Source: an uncultured Pelagibacteraceae bacterium
GTDB taxonomy: Bacteria; Pseudomonadota; Alphaproteobacteria; Pelagibacterales; Pelagibacteraceae
Length of the DNA: 64,000 nucleotides
Direction: 5' to 3'
Assembly: GCA_902601705.1 (NCBI GenBank)
Contig: CACKNV010000001.1
Coordinates: forward strand, 62,001 to 126,000
Positions 35,217 through 43,628 of this stretch are shown one piece after another. Under the pieces are notes generated by a model that saw nothing but the letters and a program-made list of their open reading frames with translations, made no database searches and had not been told where the DNA came from. Both the position numbers and the translations under genes were made by a program. Each line of letters begins with the position of its first letter. The stretch's first letter is position 1.

Positions 35217-37320
35217 AGAAAATTTCTCACCAGAATATCCGGGTGCAGTTTCTTTATTTGTTTATGAAACTTCGAAAATAAGTAAATTTAAAAAAAAAAT
35301 CACAGTATTTGGGAACACTAATTATAAAAAAAAGTTCAACATACGTTACGTAAATATTGATCTTAAGAAAGATTTATTTTCGAGCCAAACTAAAATTTAT
35401 GTAAATAAATTTATAAATTTGGAAAAAAAATACAAGTCATCAATAATAGAAATTCATAATAGACCAAGCTATATCTATATTCTCGACAAAAAACTTAAAA
35501 ATAAAATTTTTACACTTTATTTTCATAATGATCCATTATCAATGGATGGATCAAAAACTATAGATCAGAGGAAAACGCTATTAAAAAAATGTTATAAGAT
35601 AATTTTTAACAGTTCGTGGTCAAAAAAAAGATTTTTAGAAGGATTAGAAAATAAATTTGTTAATAGTAATAAATTATTAATATTCTATCAATCTGCAAAA
35701 AGAGGAAGTTTATCTTTATTAAATAAAAAGAAAAAATGGATAACATTTGTTGGGAAACTTAATAAAGCAAAAGGATACGACATATTTTCAAAATCGATTG
35801 TTAAAATTTTAAATAAACATCCCGATTGGAAAGCTTTAGTTATTGGAGATGAAAAAAGAGAAAAAATTTTACTTAAACATAAAAATGCGAATATTCTTGG
35901 TTTTAAAAAACATAATGATGTATTAAAAATTTTTGAAAAAACAAGTATTACAGTAGCTTGTTCAAGATGGGATGAGCCATTTGGACGAACTAGTTTAGAA
36001 GCATCAGCTAATGGTTGTGCAGTAATTATTACCAATAAAGGTGGATTACCAGAAACAGTTACTGATGCCAAAATTCTTGAAAACCTAAGCGAAAAAAATT
36101 TAACAAAATCAATCTCAAATTTAGTCACAAATAATAAATTGAGAAAAAGTTTACAATCAAAATCAATAAAAAATTTTTATTTAACGCATCAATTTGTTTC
36201 AAATAAAATAGACAACTACAGAACTGAAAAGTTATTTCTTAATAAAATTTTTTTTACCAAAAAGAAATTAAAAAATTTAAGAATATTACATGTAACTAAC
36301 TTTAATGAAAGATTAGATGGAAGACTTTTTTTTAATACAGGTCGCAGGATAAATAATGGTTTTATAAGATTAGGTCATAGTGTTTTAGGGTTTAGTGATA
36401 GAGACATACAAAAATATTATAAATCAATTGGTGATATTAAGGGTAAGAAAACACTTAACGATAAATTAAAAAAAACCTGTTACAATTATAAACCAGATTT
36501 AATTGTAACTGGTCACGCAGATTTAATCTCTAAAGAACAAATACAGGAGCTTAAAGAAGATAATCCCAATACCAAATTTGTCCAATGGTTTTTAGATCCG
36601 TTAAATAAAAGAGGACCTGATTATTTAAGAAATAAAGATAGAATTTTGGATAAAATAGATGTTATGGATGCAACTTTTGTAACAACGAGTCCTTCCGCTT
36701 TAGATTTTCTACCTCAAAATAATAAAAATTTCTACATTCCAAATCCAAGTGATCATTCATTTGAGACATTAGATAATTTTAAAAAGTCATGTAATGTTGA
36801 TGTTTTTTTTGCATTAAGTCATGGAGTGCATAGAGGTAAACTAAAATCTGGTAAAGAAGATGACAGAATAGTTTTTTTAGAAAAATTGCAAACAATTACC
36901 TCCGATATTAAATATGATTTATATGGAATTAACAACGTGCAGCCAATTTGGGCTGACCATTACTTTAAAACTATATCTAATGCTAAAATGGGTTTAAATT
37001 TAAGTAGGGGAGAGGCAATAAAATATTACAGTAGTGACAGGATCACCCAAATTGTTGGTAATGGACTTGTTTGTCTTATTGATGAAAAAACTAAATATAG
37101 AGATTTTTTTAGTGATCAAGAAATGGTTTTCTATAAAAATTTAGACGATCTAGCAGAAAAAATTCAAAAAATATCAAGAAACGATCAAATGAGAAGAAAA
37201 ATAGCAAAAAAAGGAAAAGAAAAATATATGAAATATTTTAACTCAACTAAAGTCGCTGAATTTATAATCGATAAAGGATTAGATCTCAAAAATAAAAATA
37301 AATATTTTTGGCATAATTAA
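35188..37320 (+). CDS. Large fused glycosyltransferase: GT4-type domain plus CgeB-like glycosyltransferase domain
   Basis: 710 residues with two transferase units. Residues 1-350: GT-B fold, LLPYKENFSPEYPGAVSLFV at the start, FVGKLNKAKGYDIFSKSI, and SRWDEPFGRTSLEASANGC with the EX7E-like donor site of GT4. Residues about 368-700: a second GT-B unit, ILHVTNFNERLDGRLFF, GHADLISKEQ, VQWFLDPLNKRG and NLSRGEAIKYYSSDRITQI, as in CgeB/Glyco_trans_1_2 proteins. Donor and acceptor sugars are unknown; a role in surface glycan synthesis is inferred from the neighbouring GT2 gene. Confidence 0.82.
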   Translation: MNISILLPYKENFSPEYPGAVSLFVYETSKISKFKKKITVFGNTNYKKKFNIRYVNIDLKKDLFSSQTKIYVNKFINLEKKYKSSIIEIHNRPSYIYILDKKLKNKIFTLYFHNDPLSMDGSKTIDQRKTLLKKCYKIIFNSSWSKKRFLEGLENKFVNSNKLLIFYQSAKRGSLSLLNKKKKWITFVGKLNKAKGYDIFSKSIVKILNKHPDWKALVIGDEKREKILLKHKNANILGFKKHNDVLKIFEKTSITVACSRWDEPFGRTSLEASANGCAVIITNKGGLPETVTDAKILENLSEKNLTKSISNLVTNNKLRKSLQSKSIKNFYLTHQFVSNKIDNYRTEKLFLNKIFFTKKKLKNLRILHVTNFNERLDGRLFFNTGRRINNGFIRLGHSVLGFSDRDIQKYYKSIGDIKGKKTLNDKLKKTCYNYKPDLIVTGHADLISKEQIQELKEDNPNTKFVQWFLDPLNKRGPDYLRNKDRILDKIDVMDATFVTTSPSALDFLPQNNKNFYIPNPSDHSFETLDNFKKSCNVDVFFALSHGVHRGKLKSGKEDDRIVFLEKLQTITSDIKYDLYGINNVQPIWADHYFKTISNAKMGLNLSRGEAIKYYSSDRITQIVGNGLVCLIDEKTKYRDFFSDQEMVFYKNLDDLAEKIQKISRNDQMRRKIAKKGKEKYMKYFNSTKVAEFIIDKGLDLKNKNKYFWHN

Positions 37321-38162
37321 TGTTTTCGGTAATTGTTCCTACATTTAATAACTTTGAATATTTAAAGCTTTGTTTAGACAGTCTTAAAAAAAATTCTTTT
37401 TATAAACATGAATATATTATACATATTAATGAGGGCTCTGATAAAACTTTAGAATTTGTTAAATCCAATAATTACAAATTTAGTTATTCAAAAATTAATG
37501 AAGGCGTCTGTGTGGCATTCAATAAAGCAGTTAAATTAGCCTCAAAAAAATTTATTGTATTAGCACATGATGATATGTATTTTTGTCCTGACTGGGATAA
37601 AGTTTTTCAATCTGAATTAAGCAAGTTACCCGATAATTCTGATTTTTTTTTATCAGGGACAATGGTCCAACCTTTTCAGTCTTATATAAATCTTAATTGC
37701 GGTGACTCTATTAAAAATTTTGATGAACAGAAATTGCTAGCAGAACTTCCTAAAATTAAATTTAAAGATTTTCAAGGCACACACTGGCAGCCATCATTAA
37801 TTCCTTTAAAAACTTGGAATAAAGTTGGTGGTTTTAGTGAGGAATTTAGTCCCGGCTTAGGTTCAGACCCAGACTTTAATATGAAACTTTGGAAAGAAGG
37901 TGTTAGATTGTTTAAAGGTCTTGGTGATTGTAGAGTTTATCATTTTTCATCTTTATCTTTAAGGAAAAAAGTATGGAATAATGGCGCAAAGACTTTTTTA
38001 CTTAAGTGGGGAATAAGTATTAAATTTTTTAAAAAATATTATCTTAAAACTGATGAAAAATTTGAGAATATCTTAGACGAGCCAAAGAAAAATTTTTTTT
38101 ATTATCTGGACCTACTGAAGTGTAAGATTTCTGTATTTTATCATCGAATGGTAGGGATCTAA
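37320..38162 (+). CDS. Family 2 glycosyltransferase
   Basis: 280-residue GT-A transferase: SVIVPTFNNFEYLKLCLDSL at the N-terminus, INEGVCVAFNKAVKLASKKF and the metal-binding LAHDDMYFCPDWD (DxD-like). WNKVGGFSEEFSPGLGSDPD follows in the acceptor half. It shares a base with the preceding glycosyltransferase stop, so the pair is one unit. Likely acts on a cell-surface polysaccharide or glycolipid. Confidence 0.88.
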   Translation: MFSVIVPTFNNFEYLKLCLDSLKKNSFYKHEYIIHINEGSDKTLEFVKSNNYKFSYSKINEGVCVAFNKAVKLASKKFIVLAHDDMYFCPDWDKVFQSELSKLPDNSDFFLSGTMVQPFQSYINLNCGDSIKNFDEQKLLAELPKIKFKDFQGTHWQPSLIPLKTWNKVGGFSEEFSPGLGSDPDFNMKLWKEGVRLFKGLGDCRVYHFSSLSLRKKVWNNGAKTFLLKWGISIKFFKKYYLKTDEKFENILDEPKKNFFYYLDLLKCKISVFYHRMVGI

Positions 38163-38218
38163 TCTTTCAAATATTTTATTTACCATCATCTAAAAAAAAA
38201 CTTCTTATTTTTATCTCT

Positions 38219-39172
38219 TCATATTTTAATTTTACTTAACGCACTATTTTTAAATATATTTGCATCTCTTATATAACGCCTTACCATTTGTGTTGTTTTA
38301 TGACCTGTCATCGCCATTATACTTCTTTCATCTGCGCCGGAGTCTGCAGCTACTGTTGCAAAGCCTGATCTTAAACTGTGACCTGAAAAATCTTTATTTT
38401 CTATTCCTGCTAATCTTAAACAATCCTTAATTATTAATACTACTGATTGATCTGTTAATCTGTGACAAGTTAATATTGAGCCTTTTGCAAATCTTCTGAA
38501 TATTGGACCATTTTTTATTTTTGATAAGTTTAACCAGTTCTTTAAACTTCTTACTGGACAATATTTTTCGTTAGTGAAGAAGGGCAGTCCTTTTACCTGA
38601 CCTTCTCCAAATTGATCTGTTTTTGATCTTCTCAGAGTTATTTTTACACCCTCATCAACAAAATCTAAGTCCTCGTGATCTACAGAAATTAATTCTGTTC
38701 GTCTAAATCCTCCGCTAAAACCTAAAAGTATTAAAGTTCTATTTCTTAATTTTTTTATTTTTTCAATTTTTTGTTCGTCTATTACATTTATAATTTGTTT
38801 TAAGTGATTGATTAATATAGGTTTTTTTCCAATTTGAATGCTTCCTTTTTTCCTTTTGATACCCATTAAGTTTTCAATAATAACTGGATGTTTCGTATCT
38901 AAATAATGACCTTTAATTTTATGAACCACCCCTATAGATACTAATCTTCGTCTTAAAGTGCTTATTTTTGAGCTAGCAGAAAGGTGTGTAAGGTACAAAG
39001 ATACAACTTTCGGATCTGTTGGAATTGAATTAAATCCGTGCTTTGCGCAAAAAGCACCAAAATCTTTAAAATCTGATTTATACGCTCTCAGCGTGTTATT
39101 TGCTTTTGAGCTTTTGAGGTTTTCTAAGGTTTCCTCATGAAGCTTTTTTACATCTGTTAATAACTCATTCAT
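38219..39172 (-). CDS. Tyrosine recombinase / phage-type integrase
   Basis: 317 residues. N-terminal SAM-like DNA-binding domain about 1-105 (TLRAYKSDFKDFGAFCAKHG). Catalytic domain with the full set: Arg157 in SGGFRRTELISVD, Lys184 in RRSKTDQ, His265 and Arg268 in GHSLRSGFA, His291 in MTGHKTT, and nucleophile Tyr300 in RRYIRD. All residues needed for strand exchange are present. It is not next to a tRNA. A near-perfect 35-bp palindrome lies three bases upstream of its start codon. XerC/XerD identity is not clear. Confidence 0.9.
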   Translation of the reverse strand: MNELLTDVKKLHEETLENLKSSKANNTLRAYKSDFKDFGAFCAKHGFNSIPTDPKVVSLYLTHLSASSKISTLRRRLVSIGVVHKIKGHYLDTKHPVIIENLMGIKRKKGSIQIGKKPILINHLKQIINVIDEQKIEKIKKLRNRTLILLGFSGGFRRTELISVDHEDLDFVDEGVKITLRRSKTDQFGEGQVKGLPFFTNEKYCPVRSLKNWLNLSKIKNGPIFRRFAKGSILTCHRLTDQSVVLIIKDCLRLAGIENKDFSGHSLRSGFATVAADSGADERSIMAMTGHKTTQMVRRYIRDANIFKNSALSKIKI

Positions 39173-39175
39173 ATA

Positions 39176-39210
39176 ATTACTATTGATAACAATTAATTAT
39201 CATTAGTAAT
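39176..39210. repeat. 35-bp imperfect palindrome upstream of recombinase gene (candidate recombination core or operator)
   Basis: Two 14-base inverted arms, ATTACTATTGATAA at 39176-39189 and TTATCATTAGTAAT at 39197-39210, match at 13 of 14 positions and flank the 7-base spacer CAATTAA. Arms of 11-14 bp with a 6-8 bp spacer, and inner GATAA/TTATC ends, are the architecture of tyrosine recombinase crossover sites such as dif. It lies between the divergent starts of the recombinase and the small membrane protein, so an autoregulatory operator is the alternative. Confidence 0.6.
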
Positions 39211-39227
39211 ATATTAAGTGATTTTAG

Positions 39228-39419
39228 ATGTCAATACGTATAATTTTAAATCAGATGATTAAATTTATTCTTCCTATAGTAGTATTCATAGCTGCTGTTT
39301 ACGGAATTTCATACTTCTGGACCAACTCAAGCTCTAAAGGCAAAAAAATGATAGCTTTAGGCTTAATAATAGCCCTAATAATAGGAATATCTTTAACAAT
39401 TTACTTAATTTTTGACTAA
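39228..39419 (+). CDS. Small two-helix membrane protein, unknown function
   Basis: 63 residues made almost wholly of two hydrophobic helices (about 12-30 and 42-61) joined by a short loop NSSSKGKK. No known family recognised. Its stop overlaps the alkyltransferase start by one base (TAATG), and its start is 17 bases from the palindrome, so it and the alkyltransferase form a short operon divergent from the recombinase. Confidence 0.6.
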   Translation: MSIRIILNQMIKFILPIVVFIAAVYGISYFWTNSSSKGKKMIALGLIIALIIGISLTIYLIFD

Positions 39420-39694
39420 TGAAGCTAGTGGGTACTGAATTTCAGCTAAAAGTATGGGCTTATTTGAGAAAAATACCTCGCGGAAGCGTTAAAACATACT
39501 CTCAAGTGGCAAAAGGCATAGGAAAACCGCTTGCTGTACGTGCTGTGGCCAATGCTATAGGAAAAAACCCCTATGCACCCAAAATTCCCTGCCATAGAGT
39601 TATAAGATCTGACGGATCGCTTGGAGGCTATTCAGGCAAAGGAGGAGTAAAAACAAAGAGATTTTTGCTAAAAAAAGAGGGTATAAGGCTCTAG
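39419..39694 (+). CDS. Minimal methylated-DNA--protein-cysteine methyltransferase (catalytic domain only)
   Basis: 91 residues corresponding to the C-terminal DNA-binding and acceptor domain of Ogt/Ada: FQLKVWAYLRKIPRGSVKTY, AVRAVANAIGKNP with the arginine finger region, and IPCHRVIRSDGSLGGYSG with acceptor Cys58. The N-terminal RNase-H-like domain of normal 150-180-residue enzymes is missing. Alkyltransferase-like proteins of this size usually carry PWHR; here the cysteine is kept, so repair activity is plausible. The gene is visibly richer in G and C than its surroundings. Confidence 0.85.
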   Translation: MKLVGTEFQLKVWAYLRKIPRGSVKTYSQVAKGIGKPLAVRAVANAIGKNPYAPKIPCHRVIRSDGSLGGYSGKGGVKTKRFLLKKEGIRL

Positions 39695-39712
39695 AATTGT
39701 TATTTGACGGGC

Positions 39713-39750
39713 GATCGGGTCTATTAGCCCCGATTTGACTGTATTTTTTA
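39713..39750 (+). terminator. Weak terminator after alkyltransferase gene
   Basis: Stem ATCGGG / CCCGAT with a nine-base loop at 39714-39734, flanked by a G-T wobble pair, followed after about nine bases by a run of six T. The distance to the T run makes it a weak intrinsic terminator candidate. Confidence 0.35.
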
Positions 39751-39788
39751 TCCACACACTAGTCAGTTGTACTCTAAAATGAAAGATT

Positions 39789-39815
39789 GCAAAAAAAACG
39801 CCCTCTATGGCCGTT
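39789..39815 (-). terminator. Putative terminator of the AEC transporter transcript
   Basis: Read on the minus strand, a hairpin closed by AACG / CGTT with an inner GC-rich step and one bulged base is followed directly by eight T (the A run at 39791-39798). If used, the transporter messages would carry an untranslated tail of roughly 300 bases. Confidence 0.45.
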
Positions 39816-40106
39816 TAAACGCTATATTCTATACACGCAAAGCTTGTAGAATTATTGATTATTGCTACTTTTAGAGCAGTCTAAAACACCCTATTTTACT
39901 GGTTTTTAAGCTTTCAATAGTTAATTTTTATGAATTTATCTTGTAAATCCTCAATTTTAAGCACCTCTTTGAAATTATTAATTATTTTTTTTAGCTTAAA
40001 TAAGCATTATTTTTCAACATTTATTTACATTTATTATTATATGTATAAATAATACTTACCTATTTCTTCAAATATTACTTTAATTATATATTATAAGTTA
40101 CTGTAT

Positions 40107-41006
40107 TTATTGAAAATATTTTAAGCTTAAATAAACTACTATTGGGATAGTTATAAATGACATGACTGTAGATGTCACGATAACACTTGCTACGCTATCG
40201 ACTACCTTTTTCTCTGAATACATTGAGCCCACCAAATAAGTTAAAATCGCACTAGGCATACATGATTGAATTAAAAGAACACCAGCTGCAAAACCGTTTA
40301 AATTAAGAAATTTAATTAATCCAAATCCTATTAAAGGTCCGATAATAACTCTAACCGCTCCTAGAATAGATGCATGAGTCCAAGACACTACTTTTAATCT
40401 TGATAAAGCAATACCTAAAGACATTAAAACTAAAAATATAGTAGCGTATGTAAGTAAAAATGTAGTGTTTTCTAAATACCCAGGAACATCCCATTCAAAA
40501 TATAAAAAAATGACCGAAATAATTATTCCGTAAATTGGCATATTTTTAATTAATATTTCAAATGAAAAGCTTTTTTTGGCCAATAAAACTCCAAGTGTAA
40601 AGTGAAGAAGAATAATTACTGATGCAATAGCAGATGCGACCCCTAGCCCAGCTATTCCATAAGCAAATAAACAAATTGGAATACCCATATTTCCCGTATT
40701 AGGTAAAATTAATGGTGGCAATTCACTAATAAAATCTTTTTTAAGCAATAAAAGAAATATAATACCTACAATTGAAAAACCTCCGATTATTATAAGTGCA
40801 TAAATAAAATATTCAGTAAAAACACTTAAGGTTACACCGGTAGTCGTTATCGTATAAAAAATCATTGCAGGTGTACCAACGTTACCAGCAAATGTGGTTA
40901 TAAAATCTGTATTAATTTCGGGATTTTTTCTTCCAAGATAATAACCTACCCCAATAACAAAAAAAACAGGGGCAATAACATCAATGAGTTTTAAGTAGAG
41001 CTCCAT
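40107..41006 (-). CDS. AEC-family transporter (auxin efflux carrier type permease)
   Basis: 299-residue integral membrane protein with about ten helices. The N-terminus VIAPVFFVIGVGYYLGRKNP and the following TFAGNVGTPAMIFYTI, plus LPNTGNMGIPICLFAYG in the middle, are the asparagine- and proline-containing motifs of the AEC family. Relatives move organic acids such as malate. The substrate here is unknown. The start shares a base with the upstream SbmA/BacA-like stop. Confidence 0.87.
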   Translation of the reverse strand: MELYLKLIDVIAPVFFVIGVGYYLGRKNPEINTDFITTFAGNVGTPAMIFYTITTTGVTLSVFTEYFIYALIIIGGFSIVGIIFLLLLKKDFISELPPLILPNTGNMGIPICLFAYGIAGLGVASAIASVIILLHFTLGVLLAKKSFSFEILIKNMPIYGIIISVIFLYFEWDVPGYLENTTFLLTYATIFLVLMSLGIALSRLKVVSWTHASILGAVRVIIGPLIGFGLIKFLNLNGFAAGVLLIQSCMPSAILTYLVGSMYSEKKVVDSVASVIVTSTVMSFITIPIVVYLSLKYFQ

Positions 41007-42010
41007 TAAGCTCTTACATCAGATTTCCTTGGCTTTCTCAACTTATTTTTGAAATTTATAGCTTCTTCAAATTCCATTAAACGTTTGTGAATTGATCTTA
41101 ATTCAGTAATTCTAGTCCAATTTTGTAAGAATAGTGAAAAACTACTTTGTACTTCTCTAAAAGCACTAGATGTTTGAATTAAAACACCTAACGTCATGGC
41201 ACCAGTAAATAAACCTGGACCCATTAACAAATACGGTACAATAATCATAGTTTGGTTATACATAATTAACCAAAGATCAAAATATCCATAATGTAAGAAA
41301 AGCCTGTGATAATTAAATTTTATGCCCGTAAATAATTGTAAAATAGAGGGTGCTTGAGCATAATTTTTTCTATCATCCTCACCATAAACTAACTCTTTTC
41401 TAAAAGCAGCTTCTACTTTTTGATTATTATATTCAAGTCCGGGCAGTTTAATTCCAACAATCCAACTTATAACTAAACCACCTAAACTAGCCACTAAAGA
41501 TACCCACACAAGTGACCCGGAAATGTCTTTAAAAAAAGGAATTACTACATTAGAAGAAAGCCCCCAAAGTATAGGGAGAAAGGCAATCAATAACATAATT
41601 GCCCTTACAACTTGTAAGCCTAAACTTTCTACAATTTTAGCAAAATTCATCGCATCTTCTTGTATACGTTGTGAAGCTCCTTCGACTTTTGCATCAACAG
41701 CTCTCCAATAAGGCATGTAAGAAAAAGTCATTGCTTCTCTCCACCTAAAAGCCCACAATCTTGTAAAATAATTAGTCACTGTGTAAATAATTACGTAAGG
41801 TATAGCTAACTTCATAAATAATGCTATTCCATCATAAAATTCAGATAATTCCCTATTAGGAGCATCCTGTAAAAGATCGTAAAATCCTTTGTACCACTCA
41901 TTAATCTTAACATCGATATAAGTTTGGGCTAAAAGTGATAATATTATGAAAGCAAAGCCGCCCCATGACCATAGTAACCACTTATTTTCTGTGAAATAAC
42001 TACGCCACAT
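41006..42010 (-). CDS. SbmA/BacA-like inner membrane transporter
   Basis: 334-residue protein with about seven membrane helices and no ATPase domain. The pattern WRSYFTENKWLLWSWGG, INEWYKGFYDLLQDA, YFTRLWAFRWREAMTFSYM and GASQRIQEDAMNFAKIVESLG is that of the SbmA/BacA family, proton-driven importers of peptides and, in rhizobia and Brucella, contributors to very-long-chain fatty acid modification of lipid A. It lies two bases downstream of the NDUFS4-like gene. Confidence 0.88.
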   Translation of the reverse strand: MWRSYFTENKWLLWSWGGFAFIILSLLAQTYIDVKINEWYKGFYDLLQDAPNRELSEFYDGIALFMKLAIPYVIIYTVTNYFTRLWAFRWREAMTFSYMPYWRAVDAKVEGASQRIQEDAMNFAKIVESLGLQVVRAIMLLIAFLPILWGLSSNVVIPFFKDISGSLVWVSLVASLGGLVISWIVGIKLPGLEYNNQKVEAAFRKELVYGEDDRKNYAQAPSILQLFTGIKFNYHRLFLHYGYFDLWLIMYNQTMIIVPYLLMGPGLFTGAMTLGVLIQTSSAFREVQSSFSLFLQNWTRITELRSIHKRLMEFEEAINFKNKLRKPRKSDVRA

Positions 42011-42012
42011 AA

Positions 42013-42297
42013 TTAATTTTTAATAAAATTATCCGCATAAGATTTTATAACAAATTCTTTTTTCTTCGGTTCAATAACTTTGTAGGAAATATTATTTTTT
42101 TTTGCATATTCTATAGCTTGTTCTTTTGTAGAGAATTTGAGAATAACCTCTTCCAATGTATCTGTTGATGTTTCCCATCCCATAAGAGGATTTATGGAGG
42201 GGTCTTTAGTTTCAAATTCTAAAACCCATTTCTTTAACTTTCCCCTGCCCGATTGCATTGCAGTTTTAGACGGTATGTAAATTTTAGCTTTTTTCAT
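42013..42297 (-). CDS. NADH dehydrogenase (complex I) NDUFS4-type accessory subunit
   Basis: 94-residue protein: AKIYIPSKTAMQSGR, WVLEFETKDPSINPLMGW, and LKFSTKEQAIEYAKKNNISY are the signature of the 18-kDa subunit shared by alphaproteobacterial and mitochondrial complex I. It stabilises the NADH-oxidising module. It is encoded apart from the main nuo operon and next to tRNA-Pro, a frequent alphaproteobacterial arrangement. Confidence 0.9.
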   Translation of the reverse strand: MKKAKIYIPSKTAMQSGRGKLKKWVLEFETKDPSINPLMGWETSTDTLEEVILKFSTKEQAIEYAKKNNISYKVIEPKKKEFVIKSYADNFIKN

Positions 42298-42305
42298 ATT
42301 TATAA

Positions 42306-42382
<77 letters not shown>

Positions 42383-42413
42383 ATCGTCTGTTTTATAGGT
42401 TAATTATACCTTT

Positions 42414-42441
42414 TTGGCAATTGAAAGATAACCGCTATAGA
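42414..42441 (+). promoter_or_regulatory. Putative sigma-70 promoter of nhaA
   Basis: TTGGCA at 42414-42419 and TATAGA at 42436-42441 with 16 bases between. The transcript would start near 42448, about eight bases before ATG 42456, again nearly leaderless. Prediction only. Confidence 0.4.
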
Positions 42442-42455
42442 AGTAAATAGTACCT

Positions 42456-43628
42456 ATGATCCAACAAATAACTAAACCGTTTAGAGAATTTTTTAAATTG
42501 GAAGCGTCCTCTGGAATTATGCTTTTGATAGCAGCGATACTAGCATTAATTATAAGTAACGGCTCATATAGTAATGAATATTTTTCAATTTTACAAAAAT
42601 ATGTAACACTCGGAACAGATAGTTTTGGACTTAAATTAAGCGTTTTGCATTGGATCAACGACGTCTTAATGGCAATTTTCTTTTTTTTCGTATCTCTGGA
42701 AATTAAAAGAGAATTTTTGCAAGGTGAATTATCAAATCCTAAACAGGCTTTATTACCTATAATAGGAGCTGTAGGAGGTATGGTTGTGCCTGCTCTATTT
42801 TACATATTCATTAATTACTCAGATAACACAACATTAAACGGATGGGCTATTCCATCAGCAACCGATATTGCTTTTTCTTTAGGTGTGTTATCATTATTAG
42901 GAAAAAGAGTTCCTATTTCTTTAAAAGTTTTTTTAACGGCTTTAGCAATTATAGACGATCTGGGTGCCATTGTAATTATAGCTTTCTTCTATTCCGGAAA
43001 TATTCAATCTACATATTTAATTTTAATGTTATTATCAGTAATAGTTTTAATTGGATTAAATAAATTTAAAATAAACAATTTTTTACCGTATTTAATTGTC
43101 GGAATTTTTTTATGGGACTTTACTCATCAATCTGGTATCCATGCTACTATAGCAGGAGTTCTATTAGCATTAACAATTCCACATGATATCAAAAATAATA
43201 AAAATTCATTATTATTAAAGTTAGAACATACGCTCTCCCCTTATGTTGCATTCGGAATTATGCCACTTTTTGCTTTCGCAAACGCAGGTGTATCTCTACA
43301 AGGATTAACTTTTGCTACATTGTTAAATCCTGTTCCGTTAGGAATAGTTCTAGGTTTATTTTTTGGAAAACAAATTGGAGTTTTTGTCTTATCTTATTTA
43401 TCAGTCAAACTAAAATTTGCAGACAAACCAACTGACTCTACCTGGCCTGCCTTTTATGCGGTTTCTATACTTACGGGAATTGGTTTTACGATGAGTTTAT
43501 TTGTAGGGAACTTAGCTTTCGCAAATAATATGGAATATATGGACGGTGTAAAAATTGGTGTTTTAGCTGGATCATTATTATCAACTTTATTTGGCTATTT
43601 CTTATTATTATTTTTCTCAAAAAAATGA
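42456..43628 (+). CDS. nhaA: Sodium/proton antiporter NhaA
   Basis: 390-residue 12-helix antiporter exporting sodium for protons. It shows FFVSLEIKREFLQGELS, GGMVVPALFYIFIN, PSATDIAFSLGVLSLLGKRV, the paired aspartates in AIIDDLGAIVIIAFFYSG and MPLFAFANAGVSL. N-terminus and length are normal. It overlaps the next gene by four bases. The role fits a marine, sodium-rich habitat. Confidence 0.96.
   Translation: MIQQITKPFREFFKLEASSGIMLLIAAILALIISNGSYSNEYFSILQKYVTLGTDSFGLKLSVLHWINDVLMAIFFFFVSLEIKREFLQGELSNPKQALLPIIGAVGGMVVPALFYIFINYSDNTTLNGWAIPSATDIAFSLGVLSLLGKRVPISLKVFLTALAIIDDLGAIVIIAFFYSGNIQSTYLILMLLSVIVLIGLNKFKINNFLPYLIVGIFLWDFTHQSGIHATIAGVLLALTIPHDIKNNKNSLLLKLEHTLSPYVAFGIMPLFAFANAGVSLQGLTFATLLNPVPLGIVLGLFFGKQIGVFVLSYLSVKLKFADKPTDSTWPAFYAVSILTGIGFTMSLFVGNLAFANNMEYMDGVKIGVLAGSLLSTLFGYFLLLFFSKK

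Larger units (their letters stand above)
39695..40106. other. 412-base non-coding stretch
   Basis: No convincing reading frame. The left 180 bases are less AT-rich than the flanks and hold two opposing hairpins (39713-39735 and 39791-39815) and a lone TTATCCACA at 39748-39756. Another small hairpin, TTTTAGA / TCTAAAA at 39869-39886, follows. The right 200 bases are extremely AT-rich and featureless apart from the 11-base direct repeat AGCTTAAATAA at 39994 and 40124. Confidence 0.6.

Noticed and set aside
39748-39756. Perfect DnaA box TTATCCACA in the 412-base gap next to AT-rich DNA, suggesting a replication origin
   Set aside because: It is a single box; the same word also occurs inside the rlpA-like gene near 50527. 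No cluster of boxes and no origin-associated genes (dnaA, parAB, hemE) are nearby.
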